From the NCBI RefSeq assembly GCF_001874625.1, contig NZ_CP017671.1, positions 1,550,001 to 1,614,000 on the forward strand: a DNA stretch of 64,000 nt, in the 5' to 3' direction. Positions within the stretch are counted from its first letter, which is position 1, and every line of letters begins with the position of its first letter. This document shows, piece by piece, positions 35,033-44,515 of the stretch. Both the position numbers and the translations under genes were made by a program. The notes under the pieces are model-generated. The model searched no databases and was not told where the DNA came from. It worked only from the letters and a program-made list of their open reading frames with translations. The DNA comes from Providencia rettgeri. GTDB lineage: Bacteria > Pseudomonadota > Gammaproteobacteria > Enterobacterales > Enterobacteriaceae.

Positions 35033-36571
35033 TTAGGCTTTGGCTTTAGGCATCTGCGAAACCAACGATAAATCCACATCCATGCCTTCGACTTGGAAGT
35101 GTGGGACGGCATACAGTTTCACGCGGAAGAAGCCTGGGTTATCTTCAATGTCTTCAACAACCACTTTTGCATCGCGAAGTGGATGAGAAGCTTGTAAATC
35201 ATCACCCGGGTCGGTCATTTCAGTGACTAAACCACGAACCCAGTTGTTGAGTTCAAGTTCAAGGAGGCGTCTATCTTTGGTGGTACCAATGTTTTCACGT
35301 TGGATCAGTTTCAGGTAATGGGCAATGCGAGAGAGTAGGAAAATATAGGGTAAACGCGCGTTGATTCGGCTGTTTGCTGTCGCATCGGCAGTGTCATACA
35401 GCGCGGGCTTTTGGGTGGAGTTAGCCGAGAAAAAGCACGAATAATCGCGGTTTTTGTAGTACGACAGTGGGATAAAGCCAAGATTAGCGAATTCAAATTC
35501 GCGCGTTTCAGGGATCATCACTTCTGATGGGATTTTCACCTGACTACCTGTACCTAAATCAAATAAATGAATAGGTAAATCTTTAACTGCTCCACCTGCT
35601 TGCGGACCACGAATTTGCACACACCAACCGTTGTTGATAAAGCTTTTAACCATGTTGGCAGCGAAAGCAAATGTGGCATTAGTCCACAAATATTTCTCAT
35701 GATCTGGCCCTTTGACTTCTTCAACGTAATTGAAGCTGCGAACAGGTACAGTATCAGGGCCATAAGGTAAACGACCTAATACACGAGGCATGGTTAAACC
35801 AATATAGCGGGCATCATCCGAATCACGGAAAGCTTTCCATTTAATGTATTCAGCACGGTCAAAGTAGTTACCAATATCTTTGATAGCAGCCACTTCTTCC
35901 ATGGTCTCTTTGCCAAAGAATTTTGGTCCAACAGACCCAATAAATGGCATATGGGCAGACGCGGAGACTTTAGAGATGCTGCGTAATAAGGCGATATCTT
36001 GCGCGCTACGGTCAAACTCATAGTTAGAGATTATCGCTGCAATAGGCTCACCACCTGGGGTGTCATATTCTGCAATATAGGTATGGTGGTAAAGACCACT
36101 TTGGATAATTTCCGGGCTATCTTCGAAATCTTGGCGCAAGTCATCCTTGGCAATATCCAGTAGCTCAATTTTTACGTTTTGACGAAAATCAGTGCGATCA
36201 ACAAGGAATTTTAAACCACGCCAAGTAGATTCAACTTTTTGGAAGTCTTGATGGTGCATCACTTCATCTAATTGCTGGCTGATTTGCTTATCGAGTTCAG
36301 CAATATGATGGTCAAGCAGGTTGCGGTCTAAACGCTCCACTTTTTGACCAGAAGATTTTAAACGGTCTAAAAATACTTGAACGGCAACCGTGACTCGTTC
36401 ATCCGCAGTTGCATCAGCTAGCGCAGTATTATCTTGGAATGCGTTAATATCACTGATTGTAGCAACAGGGGTTAAATTGATTTTTTCAAATAAAGAAGCA
36501 TAAACGCCTTGATTCGAGGTTTCATCAAGTACAGTCGTTGCACCTTGGGTTGATTCATTTTTTACAGACAT
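35033..36571 (-). CDS. tssC: T6SS contractile sheath large subunit TssC
   Basis: Large sheath protein (VipB), forming the contractile sheath with TssB; ~512 residues. The second ATG (36571, MSVKNES) is preferred because AAAGGA lies eight bases upstream; the first ATG (36577) is only two bases from it. Family landmarks are ESTWRGLKFLVDRTDFRQNV, EYDTPGGEPIAAIISNYEFD, PRVLGRLPYG and the C-terminal VEGMDVDLSLVSQMPK. It follows tssB by about 20 bases. Confidence 0.96.
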   Translation of the reverse strand: MSVKNESTQGATTVLDETSNQGVYASLFEKINLTPVATISDINAFQDNTALADATADERVTVAVQVFLDRLKSSGQKVERLDRNLLDHHIAELDKQISQQLDEVMHHQDFQKVESTWRGLKFLVDRTDFRQNVKIELLDIAKDDLRQDFEDSPEIIQSGLYHHTYIAEYDTPGGEPIAAIISNYEFDRSAQDIALLRSISKVSASAHMPFIGSVGPKFFGKETMEEVAAIKDIGNYFDRAEYIKWKAFRDSDDARYIGLTMPRVLGRLPYGPDTVPVRSFNYVEEVKGPDHEKYLWTNATFAFAANMVKSFINNGWCVQIRGPQAGGAVKDLPIHLFDLGTGSQVKIPSEVMIPETREFEFANLGFIPLSYYKNRDYSCFFSANSTQKPALYDTADATANSRINARLPYIFLLSRIAHYLKLIQRENIGTTKDRRLLELELNNWVRGLVTEMTDPGDDLQASHPLRDAKVVVEDIEDNPGFFRVKLYAVPHFQVEGMDVDLSLVSQMPKAKA

Positions 36572-36596
36572 CAGCATAATCCTTTAATAATCCAAA

Positions 36597-37094
36597 TTAA
36601 TCTTTCTTCGGTGCAAGTTGTGCTAGCTCTTCACGTAGTTCATCACTGAGTGCTGGGTCCTTAAGGATATTTTCCAATTCACGGCGGAACGTAGCGTTAT
36701 CGAGAAGGTTAGATTTCAGGTCGCGTAGCAGATTACGCATGGCTAACATGGCTCGAAGTTGGGGGATTTGACGAGCCACTTGCTCAGGTTCGAAGTCTTT
36801 CATATTTTTGAAAGAGAGGTTTACGCTTTCGTCACTTCCATCACCAGCAAGGGTATTTTTTACCGTTAAGTTAACTGTTGGTGTAAATTCACTAAGGACG
36901 CTATCAAAGTTATTTTTATTGATATTTACTTTTTCACGCTCAGACAACGCGCGGTTATCTTGTCCGTTACTGTAATCACCCATCGCTAATAACTTAAGTG
37001 GCAATTCCACTTTCTTCTGAGCGCCGCCCGTGTGCAGTTCTAATTTAATATTGACCCGTGCTTTGGGGACTTCATTTTGAAAGCTATCTGACAT
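36597..37094 (-). CDS. tssB: T6SS contractile sheath small subunit TssB
   Basis: Small sheath protein (VipA), 165 residues. Landmarks are RVNIKLELHTGGAQKKVELPLKLLAMGDYS, NFDSVLSEFTP, and MRNLLRDLKSNLLDN. An AAGGAA ribosome site lies 10 bases before ATG 37094. It is the first gene of the T6SS operon, so the operon promoter should lie in the long AT-rich region upstream (37095-38026). Confidence 0.96.
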   Translation of the reverse strand: MSDSFQNEVPKARVNIKLELHTGGAQKKVELPLKLLAMGDYSNGQDNRALSEREKVNINKNNFDSVLSEFTPTVNLTVKNTLAGDGSDESVNLSFKNMKDFEPEQVARQIPQLRAMLAMRNLLRDLKSNLLDNATFRRELENILKDPALSDELREELAQLAPKKD

Positions 37095-38026
37095 GAGTGA
37101 AATTTCCTTCAGTTTTAGTGATTATATTGAATTGTGTATTGTTAAATGGTTGCAATTGAATTCCATTCATTTAACTTATGTAATTATTTTCTTTATATCT
37201 TCACTGATTCAATAAATCAACTTTTCTTATCAATAAATGTGACGGGAAATCTACGTTTTTTTGGGGTTATCTTGGTTGTAAATTTAAAAGTTAATAATAT
37301 CAATATCTAACGTGTGTTGTTTTTATGCTTATAATTAAAAAGTGTCATTTAAATCTTTTTGTAATATTTTTTTTCAAAGTATTACAAAGTGATTCATAAG
37401 AATATTTACTCGTTTAGTGTGTGATAATCCTCTTTTTGATTAGAAATTATTTTATGAAAAGAAATAGATGAGTACTCAATAAAAATTACTGCTCTTTTTG
37501 GACCTTGAGGAAGTACGCTTTATAGAACAGCATTACAGTCATAGCAAAACATGGAGTATTAAAAACTAGGGTGAATAGCCACTGCTATTTGGTTACAAGT
37601 GCAAAACTGGGTTGTTATCTAAAAGGTCGTGTTGGAGCGAGGGTGAGGAGGAACAAGTTTTTACTTTATATAGTTAAAGGGTAAGCTTCACTTTTACTCT
37701 AGTTGGTGTTTTATTATCTGCGTTAAAATTAATAATAAATGCATATTTATGCGGTCTAAGCATCTCATTGAACCAAGAAAAAACAGGCATCAAAAATAGC
37801 CTAGTCATGTTCTTGGTTATATAGAAATTCGAATAGAATGAAAGTTAGGTTATTAAATAATCATTTAATAACAATATAATGAGTGCTATATAGTGCTCTC
37901 CTTGCATAATTACATGGTTCCAACGTTTGCTATCGTCTATTGGAAAACGGTTGATAAATTAACGTTATGGTCAATAATGCCAAAACCTAACGTTTATCGA
38001 TTTAAATCATCGTATTGAAATAACGC
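37095..38026. promoter_or_regulatory. Long AT-rich region upstream of the T6SS operon
   Basis: About 930 bases without a credible gene between tssB and the outer-membrane barrel gene (both on the minus strand). Very AT-rich with many A/T tracts, the kind of sequence favoured by H-NS. It must hold the tssB promoter on the minus strand; I could not choose a specific -35/-10 or operator. No tRNA, IS end or duplicate of the tRNA-Ser 3' end was noticed. Confidence 0.55.
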
Positions 38027-38920
38027 CTACCTTATTCCCAAGGTTAAGGCTATACCATGTGCATTATCGCTTGATAGGTAGCCTATCCCAGCTTTCACTT
38101 TTACTTGGTTATCATAGATATTAATGGGGGTTTCTAATGCGACAGAGGTATTATTTATAAAACCAAATGACAATTCTCTATAGTCCTTTCCATAGAACCC
38201 GCCGATATCATTGGATAAGATTAGATTGAAGTTAATGTCATTTATACTGATGAGTTCCGTCATAACATATTCACCACCAATCGACCATGTTCCGGTACTG
38301 CTATTGACGTTTAGGCCTTTTGTCTTTCCAAAACCATTAGTAAACATATAGGATATATGGCCATATAGATTCAATTCATCATTATTGTCTAGGATATTTG
38401 TGTTTCTCAGGCCAAGTTTAGGTGTTATATGAAATGAATTTACGTTCCAATCTAATAACCCTTCATCGCGCAATACGTCTTTCATTTGTTGACTACCATG
38501 AAAGGTGGAATTATTGCTCATATTTGCATAGCCTAATTCTAGCTCACTTTCTAGGCTGAACTTTTCGTTTATTTGGTAGGAAACTTTTGGTGATGCAGAT
38601 AGACTAAAAATATCCCAACGGGCGCGTAGATTGCCTAAAGAGTCAATATTAACTAGTGACGATTTAACTTTAAGGTAATTACCTTTCAATTGCATAGAAA
38701 AAGAGTAATCATCTATTACATAAAGGTCTTTGAATTCATATGGTAAAGAATATTTTTCGTAGTTAAACCCCTCAGCATGAAGTGTTGAAGCGCTAATGTC
38801 ATCTGTCAATGAAAGTGCAAGTAGCTTAGCGTAACCAGCATTCAAATTTTCATCGCTATAAGAACTACATATATAAATTGTTGAAAGTGATAATAATATT
38901 TTTAAGTATGGTACTTTCAT
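38027..38920 (-). CDS. Predicted outer-membrane beta-barrel protein (solitary autotransporter-barrel type)
   Basis: 297 residues with an N-terminal export signal (PYLKILLSLSTIYICSSY). The mature part is rich in alternating polar/hydrophobic strands (e.g. YSFSMQLKGNYLKVKSSLV, GTWSIGGEYVM) and ends in a barrel-like strand GIALTLGIR. The opening motif YAKLLALSLTDDISASTLH and YEKYSLPYEF resembles the solitary outer-membrane autotransporter-barrel family (Omp_AT). Function is unknown. It stands alone, in the direction of the T6SS operon but separated by 930 bp. Confidence 0.6.
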   Translation of the reverse strand: MKVPYLKILLSLSTIYICSSYSDENLNAGYAKLLALSLTDDISASTLHAEGFNYEKYSLPYEFKDLYVIDDYSFSMQLKGNYLKVKSSLVNIDSLGNLRARWDIFSLSASPKVSYQINEKFSLESELELGYANMSNNSTFHGSQQMKDVLRDEGLLDWNVNSFHITPKLGLRNTNILDNNDELNLYGHISYMFTNGFGKTKGLNVNSSTGTWSIGGEYVMTELISINDINFNLILSNDIGGFYGKDYRELSFGFINNTSVALETPINIYDNQVKVKAGIGYLSSDNAHGIALTLGIR

Positions 38921-39594
38921 TACATATTCCTGTCAGTGAGTAGTCAAGTAATACAATTAATAAGATAGATATTGTTATATTTCTCTGTTCTATATGTTTG
39001 TATTAGTTTAATTGATATATTGAAAAGTTAAAATACTAGCGGATAAATTAAACGGATAACGGGTAATTTACTCGAAGCTGTTATGATAGAAACCACTTAT
39101 GTACAGGGGGATTCAGTCAATAGACGTAATGATAGACTTATCATTGATTAGCGTTGATGAATAGTGATGGTAAGTAAAAATAACTATTTAATAACCACCG
39201 AATTTTCGCCGTTATGTACTGCGTTTGTTGATGTAGCGAAAAATAATACGGTAGTTACCATCGGCTAAAATAAGAATATTATCCATTAAAAAACATCTAC
39301 TGCTACAGGTTGCATACTATCCTTAATTTATAATACATAATAATACGAGTGGGCTTCCATTAGAATTTAGTCGTTAAACACAAAAATACCCTGTCATCCC
39401 TTACACATTAAATTATGGAGTCATAAAATATTCAGACAGTCATAGCCGACATCAGTTTTGCTATCGGTCATGTATTTTTTGACTCTGTTCACTTCAAAAT
39501 ATTTGGATCATATCAACAAAGGTGGGCAGTTGTCTTTTCAGGTTATGTCGCTTACTCTGGATTAACGTTAGGTTTTTAAGAAGAGCTATTTATG
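38921..39594. other. AT-rich intergenic region
   Basis: About 670 bases between the divergent barrel gene and the GNAT gene; should carry both promoters. No RNA gene, repeat or terminator is recognised. Confidence 0.5.
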
Positions 39595-39870
39595 ATGAAT
39601 ATCCAATCTGACCACAACAGCTTTTTTATTTTATCTGATGATAAGCAAACTCGTCTCGCAGAGATAACCTTTGTATATACAGGAGACGAATTAGCGATTA
39701 TTGATCACACATTGGTTGATGAAAGCTTAAAAGGACAGGGGATCGCAAAATTGCTTGTTGCTAAAGTCGTAGAGCGTATGAGAAAAGAAAGGCGCAAAGT
39801 TATCCCGCTGTGCCCGTTTGCGAAAGCGATATTTGATAGAACTCCTGAATATAATGATATTCGACAATAA
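39595..39870 (+). CDS. Small GNAT-type N-acetyltransferase (YjdJ family)
   Basis: 91 residues from the second of two adjacent ATGs; the first (39592) is equally possible. A short GNAT fold typical of the YjdJ family: [36 protein letters not shown] carries the acetyl-CoA pyrophosphate-binding loop (GQGIAK), followed by [15 protein letters not shown] with the conserved Cys-Pro-Phe. It ends 27 bases before the pirin start, so the two are probably cotranscribed. Confidence 0.85.
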   Translation: MNIQSDHNSFFILSDDKQTRLAEITFVYTGDELAIIDHTLVDESLKGQGIAKLLVAKVVERMRKERRKVIPLCPFAKAIFDRTPEYNDIRQ

Positions 39871-39897
39871 TATTCTTTAATGACCGATGAGGTAGTC

Positions 39898-40791
39898 ATG
39901 ACTATTGAATCCAATGATAAGAAAACAGAATTGCAGTTGATTACAGCACGTTCCAAAGATGTTGGGGGCATCCCTGTCGCTCGGGTTTTACCTACAAGAG
40001 AACGTAGGTTAATTGGCGCATGGTGTTTTCTTGATCATGCAGGTCCTACTGTTTTTAAAGGGAATTCCGAAGGAATGAAGGTGGCTCCTCATCCTCATAC
40101 TGGCTTACAAACTTTCACTTGGATGATAGAAGGGGAAGTATTACACCGCGATAGCTTAGGTTATGAGCAAGTTATTCGGCCGCGGCAAGTTAATTTAATG
40201 ACAGCAGGATATGGGATCAGCCATTCAGAAGACACTTATGGAGCAAACCATAAACTCCATGCAGTGCAGTTATGGATAGCATTACCGGAAGCCGTTAAAG
40301 ATACAATACCTCGTTTTGATCATTATCCTATTTTACCGAATTGGCTTGAAGGGCAAACCCAATTCCACTTGTTAGTGGGTGAATACGGGGCTTATAAAGC
40401 GCCGACGTTGAGCTTTTCTCCTTTAGTTGGGGTCGATATTATTGCTCAAAAAAGTGTTGAACATAGCTTAACGTTACAGTCTGAATTTGAATACGGTATT
40501 TTTGTTATTGAAGGAGCTGTGATTGTTGATGGGCAACACGTAGGTACGAATCAATTAGTGTATTTAGGCAAAAACAATTCTGAAGTTGTTGTGCGGTTTG
40601 CTTCAAATAGCCACATCTTATTACTTGGGGGCGAACCTTTAAATGAAACTATATTAATGTGGTGGAATTTTATTGGGCGTACTAAAGCTGAAATTATCGA
40701 GGCTGTTGAGGCGTGGAACCAAGGTCATCCTCGTTTTGGCCAAGTATTTAATGATGATCGCAGCCCAACACCGTCCCCATTAATGCCTTGA
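39898..40791 (+). CDS. Pirin family protein (bicupin)
   Basis: 297 residues from ATG 39898, which has GAGG (39889-39892) upstream; an in-frame ATG at 39880 lacks a ribosome site. Cupin motifs include the metal ligands in HPHTGLQTFTWMIEGEVLHRDSLG and the HAVQLW segment, as in E. coli YhhW/pirin proteins, some of which are quercetin dioxygenases. Substrate is unknown. Upstream GNAT gene suggests a two-gene operon. Confidence 0.88.
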   Translation: MTIESNDKKTELQLITARSKDVGGIPVARVLPTRERRLIGAWCFLDHAGPTVFKGNSEGMKVAPHPHTGLQTFTWMIEGEVLHRDSLGYEQVIRPRQVNLMTAGYGISHSEDTYGANHKLHAVQLWIALPEAVKDTIPRFDHYPILPNWLEGQTQFHLLVGEYGAYKAPTLSFSPLVGVDIIAQKSVEHSLTLQSEFEYGIFVIEGAVIVDGQHVGTNQLVYLGKNNSEVVVRFASNSHILLLGGEPLNETILMWWNFIGRTKAEIIEAVEAWNQGHPRFGQVFNDDRSPTPSPLMP

Positions 40792-40888
40792 ACGGTATTT
40801 ATGTTTCCTAATTGAGTGGATAGATGTTTAATTTAAAAGCACTATCATATTGAGTAAGTTTCGAATTTTTATTCAATCATGGAACTGA

Positions 40889-41245
40889 TTACTTTAACTG
40901 TTCTTGATAGTACTTAATTTTATTATTTAAACTATCTAGGTGGTCATTCAATATTAGTATCTGTTGTTCTAGACTCGTATAATGTTCTGTGAGTAAATTC
41001 ATTCTATCTAACGTTGTGGATGCGCCTATCTCCCTTAATTTCGCGTATTCTTTAATTTTTTTTAAAGGCATCCCTGTTTCCTTTAAACGAATAATAAATT
41101 TAATCCATTCAATATCAGTTTCTGAGTAAAATCGATGGTTATTACTTTGCCTTGAAGGTGCCAAGATACCTTCTTTTTCATAATATCTAAGCGTATAAAT
41201 GCTAAAGCCAGTTAATTGCGAAAATTGGCTAATTGAATAATTCAT
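40889..41245 (-). CDS. MerR family transcriptional regulator
   Basis: 118 residues. The N-terminal winged HTH (YSISQFSQLTGFSIYTLRYYEKEGILAPSR) and the next helix (FYSETDIEWIKFIIRLKETGMPLKKIKEYAKL) are classic MerR, followed by a dimerisation coiled coil. There are no C-terminal cysteines, so it is not a metal sensor of the MerR/CueR type. It is divergent from the SDR gene at 41332, with a MerR-type dyad in the 86-bp gap. Likely controls that gene and itself. Confidence 0.9.
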   Translation of the reverse strand: MNYSISQFSQLTGFSIYTLRYYEKEGILAPSRQSNNHRFYSETDIEWIKFIIRLKETGMPLKKIKEYAKLREIGASTTLDRMNLLTEHYTSLEQQILILNDHLDSLNNKIKYYQEQLK

Positions 41246-41270
41246 ATGTACCTACTATCGAAAAAAATAC

Positions 41271-41301
41271 TTGACCTAGAGTAAGCTCTATCTTTTAGCC
41301 T
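41271..41301 (+). promoter_or_regulatory. MerR-type promoter/operator upstream of the SDR gene
   Basis: TTGACC at 41271-41276 serves as -35, followed by a dyad TAGAG (41277-41281), TAAG, CTCTA (41286-41290) in the spacer. A weak -10 (TAGCCT, 41296-41301) gives the overlong 19-bp spacing that MerR regulators act on by DNA distortion. It reads toward the SDR gene. Confidence 0.75.
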
Positions 41302-41331
41302 TTCAATACATTTTGTAAATGAGAGGTCATT

Positions 41332-42114
41332 ATGAAAAATTACCATTATGCTGTTATTACAGGAGCTAGCTCCGGAATAGGGCGAGCTATAGCACTCGCA
41401 TTTGCTAAACGAGGCTTTAATATTATTGCAATAGCGAGGCGGGGATTTTTGCTTGAAGAGTTAAAAACGGAACTAAAAACGTTACACCCAAACATTGATA
41501 TAGTCACAAAAATATGTGATTTATCGAGTGTTGAAAATGCGAGTTTACTCTATGGCGAGTTAAGCCCGTTTGACATTGATGTATGGGTAAATAATGCGGG
41601 TATTGGTTATTATGGTGAAGCTGCCAAACAATCACTTGAAGATGTAAATACGTTATTAAATTTAAACATTAATACATTAGCAATGCTTTCATTGATGTAT
41701 GTCCGTGATAACCATAATTTAGAAAATAAGCAGCTCATTAATGTTAGTTCAGCTGGAGGATATACTATCGTACCAACTGCGGTGACGTATTGTGGCTCAA
41801 AATTTTTTGTTAGCGCTTTTACAGAAGGGCTTGCCCATGAATTATTAAACGCGGGAGCACAATTAAAAGTCAAGTTATTAGCACCAGCCGCAACAAAAAC
41901 AGAATTCGGCAAAGTCGCCAATAATCTAGCACATTATGATTATGACCAAGTTTTTGGGACTTATCATTCAAGCAATGAGTTAGCTGATTTTTTTATGCAA
42001 TTATATGATTCAGAAAATGTTATTGGTTATGTTGATAGAGACAGTTTCAGTTTTAAATTACTTGATAATAGGATGCCTTATGCCAATAACAGCAAATCTA
42101 ACCAAAAGTTATAG
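41332..42114 (+). CDS. Short-chain dehydrogenase/reductase (SDR)
   Basis: 260-residue classical SDR. NAD(P)-binding motif TGASSGIG (residues 10-17), NNAGIG, and the active-site Tyr153 and Lys157 in YCGSK, with the serine in NVSSAGGY. An Arg after the glycine motif region (AIARRG) suggests NADPH preference. Substrate is unknown. The GAGAGGTC ribosome site is close to the ATG. Regulated presumably by the divergent MerR protein. Confidence 0.9.
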   Translation: MKNYHYAVITGASSGIGRAIALAFAKRGFNIIAIARRGFLLEELKTELKTLHPNIDIVTKICDLSSVENASLLYGELSPFDIDVWVNNAGIGYYGEAAKQSLEDVNTLLNLNINTLAMLSLMYVRDNHNLENKQLINVSSAGGYTIVPTAVTYCGSKFFVSAFTEGLAHELLNAGAQLKVKLLAPAATKTEFGKVANNLAHYDYDQVFGTYHSSNELADFFMQLYDSENVIGYVDRDSFSFKLLDNRMPYANNSKSNQKL

Positions 42115-42796
42115 GATTATGAGTATGAATCCTTAAACAAGATAATAATCATTATATGGGTATTAATGGTGGATAATCCCCGATTGTGGCATGAGGTATT
42201 CACAGAATATAGCTATTTTCGAAATGGCCTAATTACTTGAAAATAGAGATTTTGAATTAGCTAATTGGCTGCTACCTTGTGCCATTTAAGCCAGTATAAT
42301 TTGGTAATACTATCATGAGTATTATCTATATTGTTTTTTTAATAGTAAATATGGGCATATTGATAAATAATTGGTTTTACCCAACTATTGTTGCACATCT
42401 TGGTGGTGTTAATTCAATGTGTTAACTAATTTGAAGTTAAAACGTAGGTGATGGTGCTTCTACATGATGATACTCTTGAGTGAACAACTAATGGTTGTGG
42501 GGGGCAGGGAATTTAAACCGGGGCGACCCTTGTACGTGAACTGAATTATTACAGTAGGGTGTTGATGCTATCTGCTCTGATCATATTGATGTAACACCGC
42601 TGGATTTTAGCTCAATGACGTAAGTAACTGAGTTTTCCATTAATAAATTACTGGTTAATCATCCAGTTGAACAATTGTCTATTAAAGTGAGCTTGATTTA
42701 TCTCAGCAGTATATTCTTACAATATGAATGTTTAGCTTAAGGATAATAATGTTTATACTGAGCTAAATTATACACATTGAAGAGATAAGGGATGAT
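42115..42796. other. Intergenic region with no recognised gene
   Basis: About 680 bases. A 36-codon hydrophobic frame at 42315-42425 has no ribosome site and is not called. Otherwise nothing is recognised; the promoter of the lipoprotein gene should be near the 3' end. Confidence 0.5.
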
Positions 42797-43315
42797 ATGA
42801 AAAGAGTAGGAATTTTGCTCACGGCTTTAGTTGTGTTATCAGGCTGTCAGACTTCTAATTCAACGTTAGTTTACGAATGTAATATTGACCAATCGATTAA
42901 TCAGATTTCTAGAGATAGAAATGGTTTTTTTGCTTTTCCGACTGCGGCTCCGACAGTTAAAGTGTTTTCTTACAATGGCGCATTCAATATTCGTGATTTT
43001 GAAGCCGGTGAATATGCAGGCTATAAACTGGAAAAAAGCCAACAACAACAGCAAATAAAGACTGTTAAAGATTTTAAAGTCATTGTTAATAAAGGTGATT
43101 ATTACCACGATAGCGGGAAAATTATTGAGATCTTCTCCCCAAAACAAAAAACAATTAGTTTATTTTTAATTGATCAGAAGACAGGGAAAACGGATTCGCT
43201 GCAATTTTTAACCGATTGTGAAAAAAAATATATAGAAATAAAAAATCGACCTCAGCATGATGACCATGGTTCTTCTCCTGAATATGATAAAAATGACCCT
43301 GTTGTTAATGGCTAA
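42797..43315 (+). CDS. Predicted lipoprotein of unknown function
   Basis: 172 residues. Signal peptide MKRVGILLTALVVLSGC with lipobox LSGC and lipid cysteine at 17; residue +2 is Gln, consistent with outer-membrane targeting. The remainder (FNIRDFEAGEYAGYKLEKSQ) has no recognised domain and ends in a His/Asp-rich polar tail. It has an AAGGGAT ribosome site. Monocistronic, followed by the tandem-Mop gene about 90 bases later. Confidence 0.75.
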   Translation: MKRVGILLTALVVLSGCQTSNSTLVYECNIDQSINQISRDRNGFFAFPTAAPTVKVFSYNGAFNIRDFEAGEYAGYKLEKSQQQQQIKTVKDFKVIVNKGDYYHDSGKIIEIFSPKQKTISLFLIDQKTGKTDSLQFLTDCEKKYIEIKNRPQHDDHGSSPEYDKNDPVVNG

Positions 43316-43406
43316 GTGTGATTAAGGCATGAACATGATTGTTTAATTTGTATTAACATACAGATTGAATAGAGTATAAAGCAGCCATTTTCATAGGGGA
43401 TATATA

Positions 43407-43835
43407 ATGACTATTTCGGCAAGAAACCAACTTTCAGGTGTTGTTGCATCTATTGGTGTTGGTGCTGTCAATGATGAAATTATTTTGGATTTAGCGAGTG
43501 GGGAAAGCATTACTGCGGTTATTACTAAAAATAGTACCGCACAGCTAGGTCTAGAAAAAGGGAAACCTGTAATTGCGGTTATTAAAGCGCCTTGGGTCGT
43601 CCTTGTTTCTGATGAGAATGAATATAATTTCTCTGCTCGTAACCAATTTAATGGCAGTGTCGAGTCTATTGAAAAGGGCAGTGTGAATTCAGTGGTCAAT
43701 TTAAGAACAAAAGCAGGTACTTTGTTATCTGCGGTGGTGACAAACAATAGTACCTCTGAGATGGGGTTAATGGTGAATAGCCCTGTGACTGCTATTATTA
43801 AAGCATCAAGTATTATTCTTGCAACGAAAAAATAA
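43407..43835 (+). CDS. Tandem-Mop molybdate-binding protein (molbindin type)
   Basis: 142 residues consisting of two ~68-residue Mop (TOBE) domains: repeat 1 begins SARNQLSGVVASI and ends VIAVIKAPWVVLVSD; repeat 2 begins SARNQFNGSVESI and ends VTAIIKASSIILATK. Tandem Mop proteins bind molybdate as cytoplasmic stores or buffers. A strong AGGGGA ribosome site precedes it and a terminator follows. Molybdenum is needed by the formate dehydrogenase encoded 5 kb downstream, although no direct link is visible. Confidence 0.88.
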   Translation: MTISARNQLSGVVASIGVGAVNDEIILDLASGESITAVITKNSTAQLGLEKGKPVIAVIKAPWVVLVSDENEYNFSARNQFNGSVESIEKGSVNSVVNLRTKAGTLLSAVVTNNSTSEMGLMVNSPVTAIIKASSIILATKK

Positions 43836-43838
43836 GTG

Positions 43839-43904
43839 TTTGATAAACTATTTATCAAAAGATGATTAAGGGGGTAAATAGAAATGATATTTACCGCCTT
43901 TTTT
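43839..43904 (+). terminator. Hairpin plus terminator after the tandem-Mop gene
   Basis: First hairpin TTTGATAAA/TTTATCAAA (43839-43847 and 43851-43859, 3-nt loop). Then GGGGGTAAAT (43870-43879) pairs with ATTTACCGCC (43889-43898, one mismatch), followed by six Ts (43899-43904). The second is a good intrinsic terminator. Confidence 0.8.
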
Positions 43905-44343
43905 ATTTAAGGTAAATGCCATCTAATTCCCAGTGATGTGTCAGTTCCCTTATAATGATTAAGAAAGCAGTAAACGAGGTGTCTGTTGGTAAAGTTGTTG
44001 AGTTAATAGGGCTACCATTGATGACATTAACCAACTCGTTAAATGCACTTTCAATCTGCTGGGTAGTTAAAAAATATTCTGTATTACCAGTGTGTTGCCA
44101 AATGGCCTTTAGTTTATTATCTCTATTAATCAGAACAGGGTTATTTATAGAGAGTTGCTTTCTAGCAGGAATGACCGTGTTTTCAATTAATTCAATGGCT
44201 ATTTCTGCTTCATAAGGTGTTATTGGTGAGTGTTGAAATTTAAACCCATTAATACTGTCGCTACCAATAGGTAAGGTAATTTTATTGGATAGAAAAGAGA
44301 GATTGGTTTCTTGAGGCGTAATTTCTAATTGAACCGCATTCAT
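43903..44343 (-). CDS. Hypothetical protein
   Basis: 146 residues, not recognised. Soluble, with no signal peptide or membrane helix; contains LPIGSDSINGFKFQHSPITPYEAE, NREN-free polar stretches, QIESAFNELVNVINGSP and a C-terminal HHWELDGIYLK. Its single gene is convergent with the tandem-Mop gene and divergent from the oxidoreductase at 44516. The stop lies next to the Mop terminator, so the two are neighbours only by convergence. Confidence 0.6.
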   Translation of the reverse strand: MNAVQLEITPQETNLSFLSNKITLPIGSDSINGFKFQHSPITPYEAEIAIELIENTVIPARKQLSINNPVLINRDNKLKAIWQHTGNTEYFLTTQQIESAFNELVNVINGSPINSTTLPTDTSFTAFLIIIRELTHHWELDGIYLK

Positions 44344-44515
44344 TATGAAACCCCCAGTGAATACTGTATGTCTAGTTATGCTACACCGATTATTTCAAAC
44401 TGTAAAAACATTTAAATATTCTAGATAATATATTTGAGCTTAGTCATTTTAGCCAATTAACAGTAAGTTATAATAAAAAATTAGATATTGATATTTTAAT
44501 AAAAGGATAGATTTT

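Noticed and set aside
42315-42425. 36-codon hydrophobic frame in the spacer before the lipoprotein gene
   Set aside because: No ribosome site and nothing to support it; composition is that of the surrounding AT-rich DNA.
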